From contig DASXVU010000034.1 of assembly GCA_036504055.1 (NCBI GenBank), positions 1-64,000 of the forward strand: 64,000 nucleotides of DNA, read 5' to 3'. Position 1 is the first letter of the stretch; every line of letters begins with the position of its first letter. The DNA comes from Methanomassiliicoccales archaeon (GTDB lineage: Archaea; Thermoplasmatota; Thermoplasmata; Methanomassiliicoccales; UBA472). Made by a program: the position numbers and the translations under genes. The notes under the pieces are model-generated. The model saw nothing but the letters and a program-made list of their open reading frames with translations. It made no database searches and was not told the origin of the DNA. Positions 1-8,570 of this stretch are shown here, piece by piece.

Positions 1-294
1 AGCCAACAGCACCATGATTTACTACGGGGATTGCCCAAATCCAAACGCGACGAACTGCTTTGGGACATGAGGTTCCAATTGTTGTTCCAGCCCTGCGATT
101 TCGTCATGCTGCCAAGCGAGATCGACCTGCAGACGTTCCAATTCACCCGAGGGCTGTTCCAGGACGGGCTCACAAAACAAGGGCTCATGGATTCTCTTGC
201 AATGGTCCACCGGTGCAAACTTTTTGTGAACTGGAAGATGATCCAGACATTCGGGGAGAGCCCGAAGACCCTGGATCATGGCATTTACCAGTGA
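1..294 (+). CDS. DUF2299-like protein, C-terminal part (start outside window)
   Basis: The frame is open from base 1 and ends at 294, giving about 97 residues of a C-terminus. Readable landmarks are LPKSKRDELLWDMRF near the beginning, then FTRGLFQDGLTKQGLM, and a closing LFVNWKMIQTFGE. That order of conserved blocks (KR-E-LWDLRF, then F-DGLTK, then W-I-E-FG) is what I remember of archaeal DUF2299 proteins, small soluble proteins of unknown function. The assignment is from memory and moderate. The gene converges on proC, with 47 bases between the stop codons. The opposite strand also has a short open frame here, but it lacks any family resemblance. Confidence 0.6.
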   Translation, partial: SQQHHDLLRGLPKSKRDELLWDMRFQLLFQPCDFVMLPSEIDLQTFQFTRGLFQDGLTKQGLMDSLAMVHRCKLFVNWKMIQTFGESPKTLDHGIYQ

Positions 295-341
295 ACGGTC
301 CTTGAGCTCCAGCCAGTCGCCTGGACCTAGGTAAACGCCTT

Positions 342-1160
342 CTACTTTTCAAACTGATTTGTCATAGCGTCCTTGACCAGTTCGTGCTTTGCCGTCGTGG
401 CCTCCAAGACCTGGTCGAATATCCGAGGGAGCTCTCGATCGAGGACCGCCAACCCCTGCTCGGTTATCCCGCCTTTTGTTGCCACCTTCAACCTCAGCTC
501 GTCGAGCCCCACCTCACCTGAGGAAAGCGTCAGGGCCGTGCCCAGCAATGTCTCCACCACCATCCGCATAGCGGTACCACTTTCAAGATCGCCGCGCCTG
601 GAGCCGGCTTCCGCGAAATGCTGGGCCATGGCGGTGATGAAGGCTGGAGCGCAGCTGGTGAGGTCGGCGGCGATCTCAAACTGGTCTTCCTTGACGATCT
701 GGACCATCCCAACCCTCTCGAACATACCTTCGATGATCCTGGCTGACCGGGTGTCCACGCACCTGTTATGACAGATGAGCGTCACTCCGTGACCCGATCC
801 CAGGGTCATGGAAGGGATGGCCTTGGTGATCATGCCCGGAAACACCTTTTCCAAATTCTTGATCTGAAGTCCACCGTTTATGGTGACGATATGCGCTTTG
901 GGACGGAGATATGGCAGTATCTCTTCCAATGCAGATTTGACATCCCCGGTCCTCACGCAAAGGAATATTACATCCGCCTTCGCCACATCCGATGGTCGGG
1001 CGACCACATCGACCCCTGGATGGCCTTGTTTGAGGGCGTCCAGCTTTTCCTTGTTGCGATTGGTGACCACGGTCTCTTGCTCGGCCATGGCTCCATGTTC
1101 CAAAAGGCCTTTGATCAGCATACTTCCCATGTTCCCATATCCGACGAAACCATACCTCAT
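342..1160 (-). CDS. proC: Pyrroline-5-carboxylate reductase
   Basis: This enzyme should catalyse the last step of proline synthesis, NAD(P)H-dependent reduction of pyrroline-5-carboxylate in the cytoplasm. The 272-residue length is normal for ProC. The N-terminus carries the dinucleotide-binding loop GYGNMG (residues 7-12). The middle has the TSCAPAF segment that corresponds to the SGSGPAY region of the active-site helix, followed by the dimerisation helices. The ATG start overlaps the stop of the upstream sfsA gene by four bases (ATGA), so the two are very probably cotranscribed and translationally coupled. No proA or proB is visible in the window. Confidence 0.9.
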   Translation of the reverse strand: MRYGFVGYGNMGSMLIKGLLEHGAMAEQETVVTNRNKEKLDALKQGHPGVDVVARPSDVAKADVIFLCVRTGDVKSALEEILPYLRPKAHIVTINGGLQIKNLEKVFPGMITKAIPSMTLGSGHGVTLICHNRCVDTRSARIIEGMFERVGMVQIVKEDQFEIAADLTSCAPAFITAMAQHFAEAGSRRGDLESGTAMRMVVETLLGTALTLSSGEVGLDELRLKVATKGGITEQGLAVLDRELPRIFDQVLEATTAKHELVKDAMTNQFEK

Positions 1161-1915
1161 CGGTCACCCCCATGGAACAGACCCAATTTGAAATAGTTGA
1201 GCAATTCGACCCCTGTCCGGTCCAACCGCAGATTGACCTGCCAGTTCTCAACGCCTTTATCGATCGCCCTGCCGACCGCCTTCTGCATCTCCTCCGACAG
1301 CTTCCCACTTGCATTGGGGGGTTGGAATCGAAGGGCATCGAAGATGAAGCATAGCAGCACGATGCCTCTCTTACCTTCCGAAATATGTTCGGAGATCTCG
1401 GTGAAGTGCCGCATGGTCCGTTCGAAAGAGGTAAATCCCTCGGTCGAGACATGGTCTGGATATCCTTTGACCCTGAGCATATGAAGCGGCGTCTTCACCT
1501 CAACGAGGGTATCGCCGTTGATCAGGAAATCGATCCGGGAATCACCGATCTTGACCTCCCTTTTTACGGTCTTGACCGGCCCCAGCAGCTTTCGCATCTG
1601 GTCCGAACCGATGAAGAACGAGACGAAATCGTTCGCGCGGCCCTGATCGATCCCGACCCACGACTTATCGGGCTTTTCCGGAGGGTCGAGGGAGAATGCC
1701 TCGACGGTCCCCCAAGTGGACCGTTGGGGGTCGTTGCTTTTCTCCACCAGGCATGGCACGTTCCTGAAAGATATGTCACCGATGCGTCCGGTCGTGGGAC
1801 AATGACACCTGTGGTCATTCCCGTCGAGCATAACGTTCATTATGAAACGGTTCGGTCTGGAGGTGATCAGGCCTTCGACCAGCTCTTCACGGAACCTGTA
1901 TCTATCGGCGCCCAT
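1157..1915 (-). CDS. sfsA: SfsA-family DNA/RNA nuclease-like protein
   Basis: The 252-residue product matches the layout of SfsA. An N-terminal OB-like part contains the CHCPTTGRIGD block (bacterial SfsA: HCPNTG). A nuclease-like core follows, with VKIGDSRIDFLI and then LVEVKTPLHM, in which D, E and K fit the PD-(D/E)xK pattern. After that comes GYPDHVSTEG, which corresponds to the FPDAVTERG signature. The frame remains open far upstream, but homology begins just after the ATG at 1913-1915, so I start there. It is the first gene of a pair with proC (four-base overlap). SfsA was named for sugar fermentation stimulation in E. coli; its cellular role in archaea is unknown. Confidence 0.82.
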   Translation of the reverse strand: MGADRYRFREELVEGLITSRPNRFIMNVMLDGNDHRCHCPTTGRIGDISFRNVPCLVEKSNDPQRSTWGTVEAFSLDPPEKPDKSWVGIDQGRANDFVSFFIGSDQMRKLLGPVKTVKREVKIGDSRIDFLINGDTLVEVKTPLHMLRVKGYPDHVSTEGFTSFERTMRHFTEISEHISEGKRGIVLLCFIFDALRFQPPNASGKLSEEMQKAVGRAIDKGVENWQVNLRLDRTGVELLNYFKLGLFHGGDR

Positions 1916-1996
1916 CGAGGAGAAGAGGTCAGCATACCATATCAAATCGATTGATGGAACAAGAGAATTATACTGCGTACTGTCAATTGGACCCAC

Positions 1997-2410
1997 ATGA
2001 CCATGAAGACCCGGACCATCGTCCAGAAAGTGATCGTCCCTGCCACCCCGGAAGAGGTCTATGACGCTTTCATGGACCCAGAAAAACATTCGGAGTTCAC
2101 CCAAACCGAGACCACGGGCAGCCAGGAAGTAGGGGGGGAGGTGTCGGCCGGAGATGGATACATCTCGGCCAAGAATATTGAATTGAAAAAGGGCAGGAAG
2201 ATCGTGCAGGAATGGACCACCACGGAATGGCCGGAGGGGTATCCGCCCTCGATCCTGGAGCTTGACCTGAGGAAGGTCGAGGGAGGTACCGAACTGACCA
2301 TGACCCATTCGAAGGTTCCAGATGAGCAGGCTGATGATTATGCCGAAGGGTGGAAGGAATATTATTGGGACCTGATGGTAGAATACTTTAGGAAGAAAAA
2401 GGAAGGTTGA
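1997..2410 (+). CDS. SRPBCC/AHSA1-domain protein
   Basis: The 137-residue protein is a single START-like SRPBCC domain of the AHSA1 type: the opening IVQKVIVPATPEEVYDAFMDPEKHSEFT is typical of the first strand and helix pair, and the C-terminal half has the W-x2-Y-YW long helix that closes the hydrophobic cavity. Such proteins bind hydrophobic ligands or assist Hsp90-like chaperones; no specific ligand can be inferred. It is transcribed away from sfsA, with only 81 bases between the starts, so the two genes probably share a divergent promoter region. Another gene in this window (22352-23353) carries two domains of the same superfamily. Confidence 0.8.
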   Translation: MTMKTRTIVQKVIVPATPEEVYDAFMDPEKHSEFTQTETTGSQEVGGEVSAGDGYISAKNIELKKGRKIVQEWTTTEWPEGYPPSILELDLRKVEGGTELTMTHSKVPDEQADDYAEGWKEYYWDLMVEYFRKKKEG

Positions 2411-2421
2411 AAAGCGGGGAT

Positions 2422-2991
2422 TCACTTCTTGGCCGTGAAGGTCTTCCCGACCTTGAATGCCTCGGCCACGGCTGGCCCTATCGAGAGGTAGGGGCCACCG
2501 GGGAACGCGTATAGCAACTGCCTTAAGTCCTCCACGTCGACCTTTCCGTTCTTGACAAGGGTCTTGTCTACATGGAGCTGGACCACCTCCCCTATGACCA
2601 GGTCTGTGCCGGGAAACTCGATCACTTTGGCTAATTTGCACTCGGCGCTGATACGACATTCGTTGGCCAAGGGGGCGGTCCTCAGCGTTCCATACGACAC
2701 CCCGAAGACCTTCGATTTGTCCGTATCATGTCCAGAATTGATGCCACAGTAGTCGACCGCTGTCACGTTGAACTCGCTGGGGATGTTGAGGCTGAAGCAG
2801 CCATTCTGCCTGATGCCTTCCATTGTCAACCTGCCTTTTCCCAGCACCATCGCGACCATCGGGGGTTCATCGTCGAGTATTGTGAACCAGGCGACCGTAC
2901 AGAAATTCGCCTTGCCATCGATGTTCGATCCGACCAAGCATACTGGCATGGCCATCGGCGGAGCGTGGCTTCCTATCTGGACCTTTTCCAT
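2422..2991 (-). CDS. Flavin reductase-like (FMN-binding split barrel) protein
   Basis: The 189-residue product has the split-barrel flavin reductase/DIM6-NTAB layout: PVCLVGSNIDGKANFCTVAWFT at the N-terminus, then DEPPMVAMVL, then NGCFSLNIPS, with a VIGEVVQLHVD strand in the second half. Members bind FMN and reduce flavins or deliver electrons to partner oxygenases. The open frame runs to 3078, but the upstream 29 codons are polar and unlike the family, so I place the start at the ATG 2989-2991. It is divergent from the pirin gene, which is also an oxidative-stress or aromatic-oxygenation type protein. Confidence 0.82.
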   Translation of the reverse strand: MEKVQIGSHAPPMAMPVCLVGSNIDGKANFCTVAWFTILDDEPPMVAMVLGKGRLTMEGIRQNGCFSLNIPSEFNVTAVDYCGINSGHDTDKSKVFGVSYGTLRTAPLANECRISAECKLAKVIEFPGTDLVIGEVVQLHVDKTLVKNGKVDVEDLRQLLYAFPGGPYLSIGPAVAEAFKVGKTFTAKK

Positions 2992-3098
2992 GGATATCAG
3001 AAAATCAATATGAACGAACTGTGAATTATTCCTTGCTCTAGAGCGGGGTTCAGATTGATTTATTAGTCTGTCGCTCAAATCGACAGGTGAGGAAGAAC

Positions 3099-3974
3099 AT
3101 GCAGGAAATCCGCAAGATCGTTAGATCATCGAAGGGGAACCCCACTTCCGATGGAGCGGGGGTCCGACTAAAGAGGGCGTTCGGACCGGAGGACGCAGAT
3201 CTCTTGGATCCTTTCCTTTTGCTGGACCATTTCGGCTCAGACGATCCGGACGACTATATGGCCGGTTTCCCGATGCACCCTCATCGAGGCATTGAGACGA
3301 TCACCTACATTCTAAAAGGAACGGTAGATCACCGGGACAGCACTGGCAGGACCGGAGCCATCAACGCCGGCGATATCCAATGGATGACCGCAGGGAGCGG
3401 GATCATGCACCAGGAGATGCCTCGACTGTCTCCTACCGGGGTGAATGGATTCCAGTTATGGGTCAATCTGCCCCGGGCCCGGAAGATGATGGACCCGCGA
3501 TACCGGGACGTAAGGAAAGAGACGATACCTACGGTGGAAATCGGTAACGGGGCTGAGGTAAAGGTAGTGGCGGGCAAGGTAAAGGGCACACCTGGCCCGG
3601 TCCGCGACCTGATCCTACCGGTGGAATTTCTGGACGTGACACTGAACCGAGGAGGATCTCTGGAAAGGGAGATCCCGTCGCAGAACAACGCCTTCGCCTA
3701 TGTATTCGAAGGCAGCGTGAAATTCATGGAGGGAGGGCTGCTGGTGGAGACTGAGCACCTGGCCATCTTCGGAAGAGGGGACGGGGTAATGGCCGAGGCA
3801 GGTCCGGATGGTGCGCGATTTCTGCTCGTCTCCGGGAGACCGATCAAAGAGCCGATCGCGTGGGGAGGCCCGGTGGTCATGAACACCGAAGAGGAGCTGG
3901 ATACGGCCTTCCGCGAGATCCATAATGGTACTTTCATAAAGACCGCGGCCCCCATCGAGGGAGGAAAGAAATAA
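3099..3974 (+). CDS. Pirin-family cupin
   Basis: A bicupin of 291 residues. The N-terminal cupin has the full metal-binding set of pirin: HPHRG followed by IETITY, and then GIMHQEMP, supplying three His and one Glu. Pirins bind Fe(II) and some have quercetin 2,3-dioxygenase activity. The C-terminal cupin is recognisable (AFAYVFEGSVKF) but lacks metal ligands, as usual. A GTG twelve bases upstream is in frame, but it lies inside a good ribosome-binding stretch (GGTGAGG), so ATG 3099 is the better start. The gene is followed 34 bases later by an extradiol dioxygenase-like gene, so the two are likely one operon. Confidence 0.9.
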   Translation: MQEIRKIVRSSKGNPTSDGAGVRLKRAFGPEDADLLDPFLLLDHFGSDDPDDYMAGFPMHPHRGIETITYILKGTVDHRDSTGRTGAINAGDIQWMTAGSGIMHQEMPRLSPTGVNGFQLWVNLPRARKMMDPRYRDVRKETIPTVEIGNGAEVKVVAGKVKGTPGPVRDLILPVEFLDVTLNRGGSLEREIPSQNNAFAYVFEGSVKFMEGGLLVETEHLAIFGRGDGVMAEAGPDGARFLLVSGRPIKEPIAWGGPVVMNTEEELDTAFREIHNGTFIKTAAPIEGGKK

Positions 3975-4008
3975 TGGCGGAACACGATTCGGCTCAACGG
4001 AGCTGAAA

Positions 4009-4812
4009 ATGGCAGCGAACAACGGGGAAAGGATGCCGGTTTTGTTCATCGGTCATGGATCGCCCATGAACGCGATCGAGGATAACGACTATACCAGGAG
4101 CCTCACCGGATTGGGACGGATCATCCCCCGACCTGATGCGATTCTGGTGGTATCTGCACACTGGCTGACCAAGGGCACTTCGGTATGCTGCCTCCAGATA
4201 CCGGAGACGATACATGATTTCTACGGTTTCCCGCGTCCCCTTTACCAGGTCCAGTATCCTGCACCGGGAGCTCCGGCCCAGGCCAAGATGCTCTCCGAGC
4301 TTTCCCCCGACCAGGTGAAGTGCGATCTGACATGGGGGTTGGACCATGCCTCGTGGGCTGTGCTGAAACACGTATTTCCAAACGCTGATGTTCCGGTATT
4401 CGAGCTCAGCCTGGACTACTTTCCCGGAACGTTCGACGAGAGGCCGGTCCGATACCATTACGACCTTGCCAAAAGGCTGGCGGCGATCCGGGAGCAGGGC
4501 GTCCTGGTAATGGGATCTGGCAATGCCGTTCACAATCTGCGAATGATCGATTTCAACCACCTCGATGCCGCCCCATATGAGTGGGCGAAGGCATTCGATG
4601 ATAAACTCAAGGAACACCTTATTTCCGGTGATGACGACCATCTGATCGATTACCGGACCATGCCTGGGGGAGATCTGGCAGTGCCGACCTTGGATCACTA
4701 TCTCCCTATGATCTACGCTATCGGCATGAGACAGCCTGGAGAATCACTGGAGTTCGTCCATGAGGGATTCCAGAATAAGTCCATCTCGATGCGATCGTTC
4801 ATCATAAGGTGA
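4009..4812 (+). CDS. Class III extradiol dioxygenase, YgiD/DODA type
   Basis: The 267-residue protein belongs to the LigB-superfamily branch that includes 4,5-DOPA extradiol dioxygenase. Visible hallmarks are LFIGHGSPMNAIED at the N-terminus, ILVVSAHWLTKG, YGFPRPLYQVQYPAPG, GLDHASWAVLKHVFP, and MGSGNAVHNL. The histidines of HGSP, SAHW, LDHA and AVHN are those expected to bind the metal or act in catalysis. It should cleave a catechol ring adjacent to the diol; the natural substrate is unknown. It sits directly behind pirin, and the flavin-reductase-like gene is divergent from that pair, so the three may act on aromatic or quinone compounds. Confidence 0.87.
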   Translation: MAANNGERMPVLFIGHGSPMNAIEDNDYTRSLTGLGRIIPRPDAILVVSAHWLTKGTSVCCLQIPETIHDFYGFPRPLYQVQYPAPGAPAQAKMLSELSPDQVKCDLTWGLDHASWAVLKHVFPNADVPVFELSLDYFPGTFDERPVRYHYDLAKRLAAIREQGVLVMGSGNAVHNLRMIDFNHLDAAPYEWAKAFDDKLKEHLISGDDDHLIDYRTMPGGDLAVPTLDHYLPMIYAIGMRQPGESLEFVHEGFQNKSISMRSFIIR

Positions 4813-4891
4813 TGCACGTAATCGAGTTTTCGGACTATCGCGTCGTTCGTCCCAGTTAAGGAACGATCAGGGCAGACCATACTGGGAAAGC

Positions 4892-5356
4892 CTAGATCTC
4901 ACGGGTCATCATATGATCGTATATCCAGAAACCATGCTTCTCGTAGAACTCTATCGCCTGGTGGTTCCTGGCCGAGGTCCTCAGCTCAACCCTCTTGACC
5001 CCGTTATTCCGGAGCCAGCCAAGCGATTCCTCCAAAAGGGCGCCGCCAGCCCCGCCCCCTCGATGTTCCTCTTTCACCGCCAGATCTGAGAGGATGCCGA
5101 CCGTCCTTTCCGTGAAGATCGGCGGCCGCTCCTGAACATAGCATAAGCAGTAGCCCACCAGATCTTTTCCGTCCATTGCCGCCAAGACCAACGAGTCGCT
5201 CCGTCCCATCCGTTCCCGGATGTACTCGCCAAACTTGAGGTGACCCCCTTCCACGGTTCCATAGTAGGAGTCGATGCGCTGGTGATACTCCATGAACCCT
5301 TTCCAGATCTCCATGATCTGTTCCAGATGGGATGCATCCCCTCGGATGACCTTCAT
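4892..5356 (-). CDS. GNAT-family N-acetyltransferase
   Basis: The 154-residue product has the acetyl-CoA fold: an N-terminal MKVIRGDASHLEQIMEIW helix region, the central strand LVGYCLCYV, then ILSDLAVKEEHRGGGAGGALLEESLGWL. The R-G-x-G-x-G/A pyrophosphate loop is there as RGGGAGG. RVELRTSARNHQAIEFYEKHGFWIYDHMMTREI closes the domain in typical GNAT manner. It transfers an acetyl group from acetyl-CoA to an amine, but the acceptor cannot be predicted. It is divergent from the DUF998 gene, and the shared upstream region holds a perfect inverted repeat (5427-5443). Confidence 0.88.
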   Translation of the reverse strand: MKVIRGDASHLEQIMEIWKGFMEYHQRIDSYYGTVEGGHLKFGEYIRERMGRSDSLVLAAMDGKDLVGYCLCYVQERPPIFTERTVGILSDLAVKEEHRGGGAGGALLEESLGWLRNNGVKRVELRTSARNHQAIEFYEKHGFWIYDHMMTREI

Positions 5357-5426
5357 TCTCCGACCGACCGTACTTAGGCATGGGAGCTATTTCTATCCAC
5401 TGGCGGCCTTACTAACGATCACAAAT

Positions 5427-5443
5427 ATGACCCCTTAGGTCAT
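5427..5443. promoter_or_regulatory. Inverted repeat in a divergent promoter region
   Basis: ATGACC-CCTTA-GGTCAT: perfect six-base arms around a five-base spacer. It lies 71 bases upstream of the GNAT start and 39 bases upstream of the DUF998 start, in the only intergenic space the two genes share. This is consistent with a dimeric regulator site acting on one or both genes. No regulator gene is adjacent, so the binder is unknown. Confidence 0.35.
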
Positions 5444-5481
5444 GATAAGAGAACCGCGAGATAACCCTTATCAACTGACCG

Positions 5482-6060
5482 ATGCATGGAAGGGCCATGA
5501 CGAACTGGAGGAGCCCCGGCCTATTGATGATGTTGGGCTCCTTGGAACTTTTGTTCCTAGTGCATCTGGCCGAGATCCTTTATCCTGGCTACAATGTCTC
5601 CCAGAACTACATCAGTGACCTCGGTGTCGGACCGGATCCCAGCCGTACCATATTCACCGTTGCCATAATCGCGTTCGGCATCCTCATAACCACCTCGGTC
5701 TACCTTCGGGGAGGGCCCGCCTGGGAGGTCCCCATCCTGGTGGGCCTTTCCGGAGCAGGCACCATCGGCGTAGGGGTGTTCGACGAGCATTGGGGGGTGG
5801 TCCACCTGGTGTTCGCCGGACTCGCTTTCGGCGTTGGCAGCATGGCTGCGTTGGTATCCTCGCGCACCGTCAAGGGACCACTTTCGATAGTTTTCGCAAC
5901 TCTTGGCCTTACCGGTCTGATCGCACTGTGCCTACAGGGGACGAAGATCTACCTGGGATTGGGTCCGGGGGGGATGGAACGTATGATCTACTATCCGGCC
6001 ATTTTCTGGGTGCTGATCTACGGGGTCTATCTCATATCCATTGAAAGATGCAAGAAATGA
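5482..6060 (+). CDS. DUF998-family membrane protein
   Basis: The 192-residue product is almost entirely hydrophobic, with about six predicted membrane segments. It shows the DUF998 pattern near the N-terminus: a first helix ending in HLAEILYPGYN, then the loop SQNYISDLGVGPDPSRTIF, followed by FGILITTSVYL. DUF998 proteins are integral membrane proteins of unknown function. ATG 5482 is used here, but ATG 5497 (five codons later) is equally possible. A short charged tail (ERCKK) ends the protein in the cytoplasm. The SHOCT gene starts 60 bases downstream on the same strand. Confidence 0.75.
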   Translation: MHGRAMTNWRSPGLLMMLGSLELLFLVHLAEILYPGYNVSQNYISDLGVGPDPSRTIFTVAIIAFGILITTSVYLRGGPAWEVPILVGLSGAGTIGVGVFDEHWGVVHLVFAGLAFGVGSMAALVSSRTVKGPLSIVFATLGLTGLIALCLQGTKIYLGLGPGGMERMIYYPAIFWVLIYGVYLISIERCKK

Positions 6061-6120
6061 GGTCGTCCACGCCCTGCCGTCGGTCAAGTTTTAAGAACCG
6101 ACCGACCGGCTTTATCTTTC

Positions 6121-6543
6121 ATGGACGACCATCCGAGACGAGCAATCAGTATGATCATCGGTGCGCTGATCATTCTACTCCTGGGAGTGTTATTGGTAGA
6201 GATCATAACCAGCCCATCGAACTTCTTCCGGAACGATGGCACATATTACTTTCCCTGGTGGATCCTGGGATTCATCTTCATCATGATCTTGATCGGGTTC
6301 ATCTTCAGGGTCCTGTTCTGGACCTTCGTTGGCTATGACCGGTATGGAAGGGATTTCGACAGATACAGACACTGGCATGGGAGATATTGGGAATACCCGG
6401 ATAGGGGTGCGGAGCACATACTCGATGAACGATATGCCAGGGGCGAGATCACCAGGGAGCAATACCAACAGATGCTGGATGATATAAGGAAGGGGAGGCA
6501 GCGGGACAGCTCCCCCGGAACCGACCATCCTCCGAAAATGTAG
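6121..6543 (+). CDS. Two-helix membrane protein with C-terminal SHOCT domain
   Basis: 140 residues. Residues 10-27 and about 44-70 form two membrane helices separated by a short aromatic loop. A Tyr/Arg/His-rich linker (FDRYRHWHGRYWEYP) follows. The C-terminus is a clear SHOCT motif: ILDERYARGEITREQYQQMLDDI. SHOCT is a short helical oligomerisation module found at the ends of many prokaryotic membrane proteins; it does not reveal the function. A tentative archaeal-type leader precedes the ATG (TTTATCTTTC directly upstream), so the transcript may be nearly leaderless. Confidence 0.72.
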   Translation: MDDHPRRAISMIIGALIILLLGVLLVEIITSPSNFFRNDGTYYFPWWILGFIFIMILIGFIFRVLFWTFVGYDRYGRDFDRYRHWHGRYWEYPDRGAEHILDERYARGEITREQYQQMLDDIRKGRQRDSSPGTDHPPKM

Positions 6544-6716
6544 GATGGTTTATCTACCCTTTGGACAATTCGAATCCTGGTCGCAGTACCAGGAGGTTCC
6601 CGGAATTATGTCAGCCACTGTTCTCTCAGCCACTCCGGGAACCGCGTGATCGCTATGTTCCCGATGCAGGTATTTTTCAGCCAGCATTCGAACGCAACCG
6701 CAACATCACAAAAGAA

Positions 6717-7466
6717 ATGCCAAACGATCCGTATCTTGACGCCAGCGTCGCGTGGCGCATCAGGACAGGCAACCTAGAGTTCCGCGAAGCAGATTTTAGA
6801 ACGACCTCACAGAACATCATAGAATCGGGTATGGCCACGGAGGTGAAGGGGCTCATCAGCACCGGCAAGGAGGCGGACGTCTACCTGGCGGGTTACAACG
6901 ACGCCCCTATAGCAGTGAAGATGTACCGGCTCTACCGCACGTCGCACAGGGGAGGAAGACCGATCAAGCTTGATTCGGCTGGCAGGCTGGCGGCGCACGA
7001 GTTCGATATGTTGTACCAAGCCTGGAAGGGAGGCGCCCTGGTTCCCACACCAGCAAAACGGGTGGAGAACATGCTCTCCATGCGCTACCTGGGAAACGAG
7101 CTGGGAACCGCCCCCAGGCTGGTCGACGCTGAATTGGATGACCCCGAGACCTTCATGATCTCTGTGATTCAGGGAATCGAGTCCTTGGCCAAGGCAGGTG
7201 TCGTCCATTCCGATCTGAGTCCCTACAACATCTTGGTCTTCGAAGGCAGGCCGTGGTTCATCGATCTGTCGGAGGCGATAAGGGTGGACCGGTTAGGCTA
7301 TTCCCATTGGCAACGACTGGACGAGGCAAAGAAAGCGTTAGAACACGGTCTGAGGACGATCCAGGACCATTTCCTCAAGTATGGAGTGACGAACCGCGAT
7401 GATGACTTCGTAGAGAGGATCATCTCATCATTGGACAGGTTCAATGTGAGGGAACGACCAGGATGA
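6717..7466 (+). CDS. rio1: RIO1-type atypical serine/threonine kinase
   Basis: Atypical protein kinase involved in late small-subunit ribosome maturation in archaea and eukaryotes. Key elements are present: the P-loop-like GLISTGKEADVYLA, the lysine in PIAVKMYRL, the catalytic loop VVHSDLSPYNILVF and the metal-binding FIDLSEAI. ISTGKEA and HxDLSxYN are the RIO1 (not RIO2) versions. The frame is open from 6561, but the first 52 codons are unlike the family, and the ATG at 6717 gives a normal 249-residue archaeal RIO1. The 173-base stretch before it contains a T-rich TATTTTTC element but no other gene. Confidence 0.9.
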   Translation: MPNDPYLDASVAWRIRTGNLEFREADFRTTSQNIIESGMATEVKGLISTGKEADVYLAGYNDAPIAVKMYRLYRTSHRGGRPIKLDSAGRLAAHEFDMLYQAWKGGALVPTPAKRVENMLSMRYLGNELGTAPRLVDAELDDPETFMISVIQGIESLAKAGVVHSDLSPYNILVFEGRPWFIDLSEAIRVDRLGYSHWQRLDEAKKALEHGLRTIQDHFLKYGVTNRDDDFVERIISSLDRFNVRERPG

Positions 7467-7487
7467 TATTTGGAGCGTGTGTGGTTA

Positions 7488-8492
7488 TCAGATCAGCCTG
7501 AGCCTGATCCCAAGGTGGTCGGATAGGTTCTCCAGGTCCTGGACAACATAATAGAAGGCCATCCAGGACCATTTTCCCCACCGCCGGATCCCTTCCTTCT
7601 TGATGAGCTGAAGCTCCTTGTCCTTGTTGATCGGCTCGTTGCCGAAGAAGAGGAGCCCAAACACATCGGCCGACCACACATCGATGGGAAATCCGCCCTT
7701 GGGGTTGATGATGTCCGCGGAATAGTCGCCGATGCCAGGGAGCTCCAGCAGCTTCCCCTTCGCCTCTTCCGGCGAAAGTTGTTCAAGCTCCTCGATACCA
7801 GGGAAACCCTCGTTCTCGATCTTCTTCGCCAACCTCACCAGGTGCTTGGCCCGGTATCCCATGTTACAGGACTTCGCTAGCACCTCAGGGGTTACCGAAG
7901 CCAGAGAGCTCGGCCGAGGCCAGGTGTTCACCTTTTTTCCGTCGAACTCGGCCACGTCCCCGTAGGTGTTCAAAAGACATTCCATCATCTGGTTGCTTCT
8001 TGCTATGGTGGTCATCTGCAATGTTATGGCCAGGACGGCGTCCGGAAATATCGTGCTTGGCATGGTGTTGTGCATGCCCTTCAGGTCGGCCACTGTGTGT
8101 TTCAGAATGTCGTCCTTTTCCGCCATGGCATAGAACTCGGTAAGATCTTCGTCCGCACCTATGCTCCGGGTCAAGGACCGGTTGATCGTCCGAAGCTGAC
8201 TGGCATCTGGCTTCCGCTCAAGATAAATCTCGGCAACGACTGCGGGCTCGTCTATCGTTCCCTTCGAACTGAGCTTGATCCCGACGAGCGTGCCTTCGAT
8301 GTGGGTGGCTGTCCATAGCGTGCCGGTCTCGAAGATCTCTGAGGGAGTGAACAGGGGCCATCCGGCTGGCTTCCTGACCGTGAGCATATAATCGTATGGG
8401 CTCTTCGGGATGATCTCAGACGTGAAGGCGGACACTAGCTTCAATAGGACACCATAGCTCAAGCGGAATACCATCCATTTAACGCCTACCAT
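7488..8492 (-). CDS. HhH-GPD DNA glycosylase (AlkA/OGG-like)
   Basis: The C-terminal half carries the helix-hairpin-helix signature LLELPGIGDYSADII followed by the catalytic aspartate region FPIDVWSADVF, the pattern of the HhH-GPD base-excision glycosylases. The N-terminal ~120 residues form the AlkA-like beta domain. It should remove alkylated or oxidised bases from DNA; the exact lesion cannot be read. No C-terminal [4Fe-4S] cysteine cluster is present, so it is closer to AlkA/OGG1 than to EndoIII/MutY. Starts at 8492 or 8474 are both plausible; the frame is open up to 8540. It converges on rio1. Confidence 0.83.
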   Translation of the reverse strand: MVGVKWMVFRLSYGVLLKLVSAFTSEIIPKSPYDYMLTVRKPAGWPLFTPSEIFETGTLWTATHIEGTLVGIKLSSKGTIDEPAVVAEIYLERKPDASQLRTINRSLTRSIGADEDLTEFYAMAEKDDILKHTVADLKGMHNTMPSTIFPDAVLAITLQMTTIARSNQMMECLLNTYGDVAEFDGKKVNTWPRPSSLASVTPEVLAKSCNMGYRAKHLVRLAKKIENEGFPGIEELEQLSPEEAKGKLLELPGIGDYSADIINPKGGFPIDVWSADVFGLLFFGNEPINKDKELQLIKKEGIRRWGKWSWMAFYYVVQDLENLSDHLGIRLRLI

Positions 8493-8570
8493 GACCTTGT
8501 ATAGACCTCGGCATGCTGTCGAATGTCCCCTTCGTCGCAACCATAATGAATCAGCGGATGCAAAGGCTGC

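Noticed and set aside
22-279. Open frame on the minus strand opposite the first gene
   Set aside because: It has a stop directly before its ATG, no family resemblance, and lies opposite the DUF2299-like frame, which matches a recognisable pattern.
1916-2659. Upstream extension of the sfsA frame to 2659
   Set aside because: It runs through the SRPBCC gene on the other strand, and the amino-acid pattern there is that of a shadow frame; SfsA homology starts after 1915.
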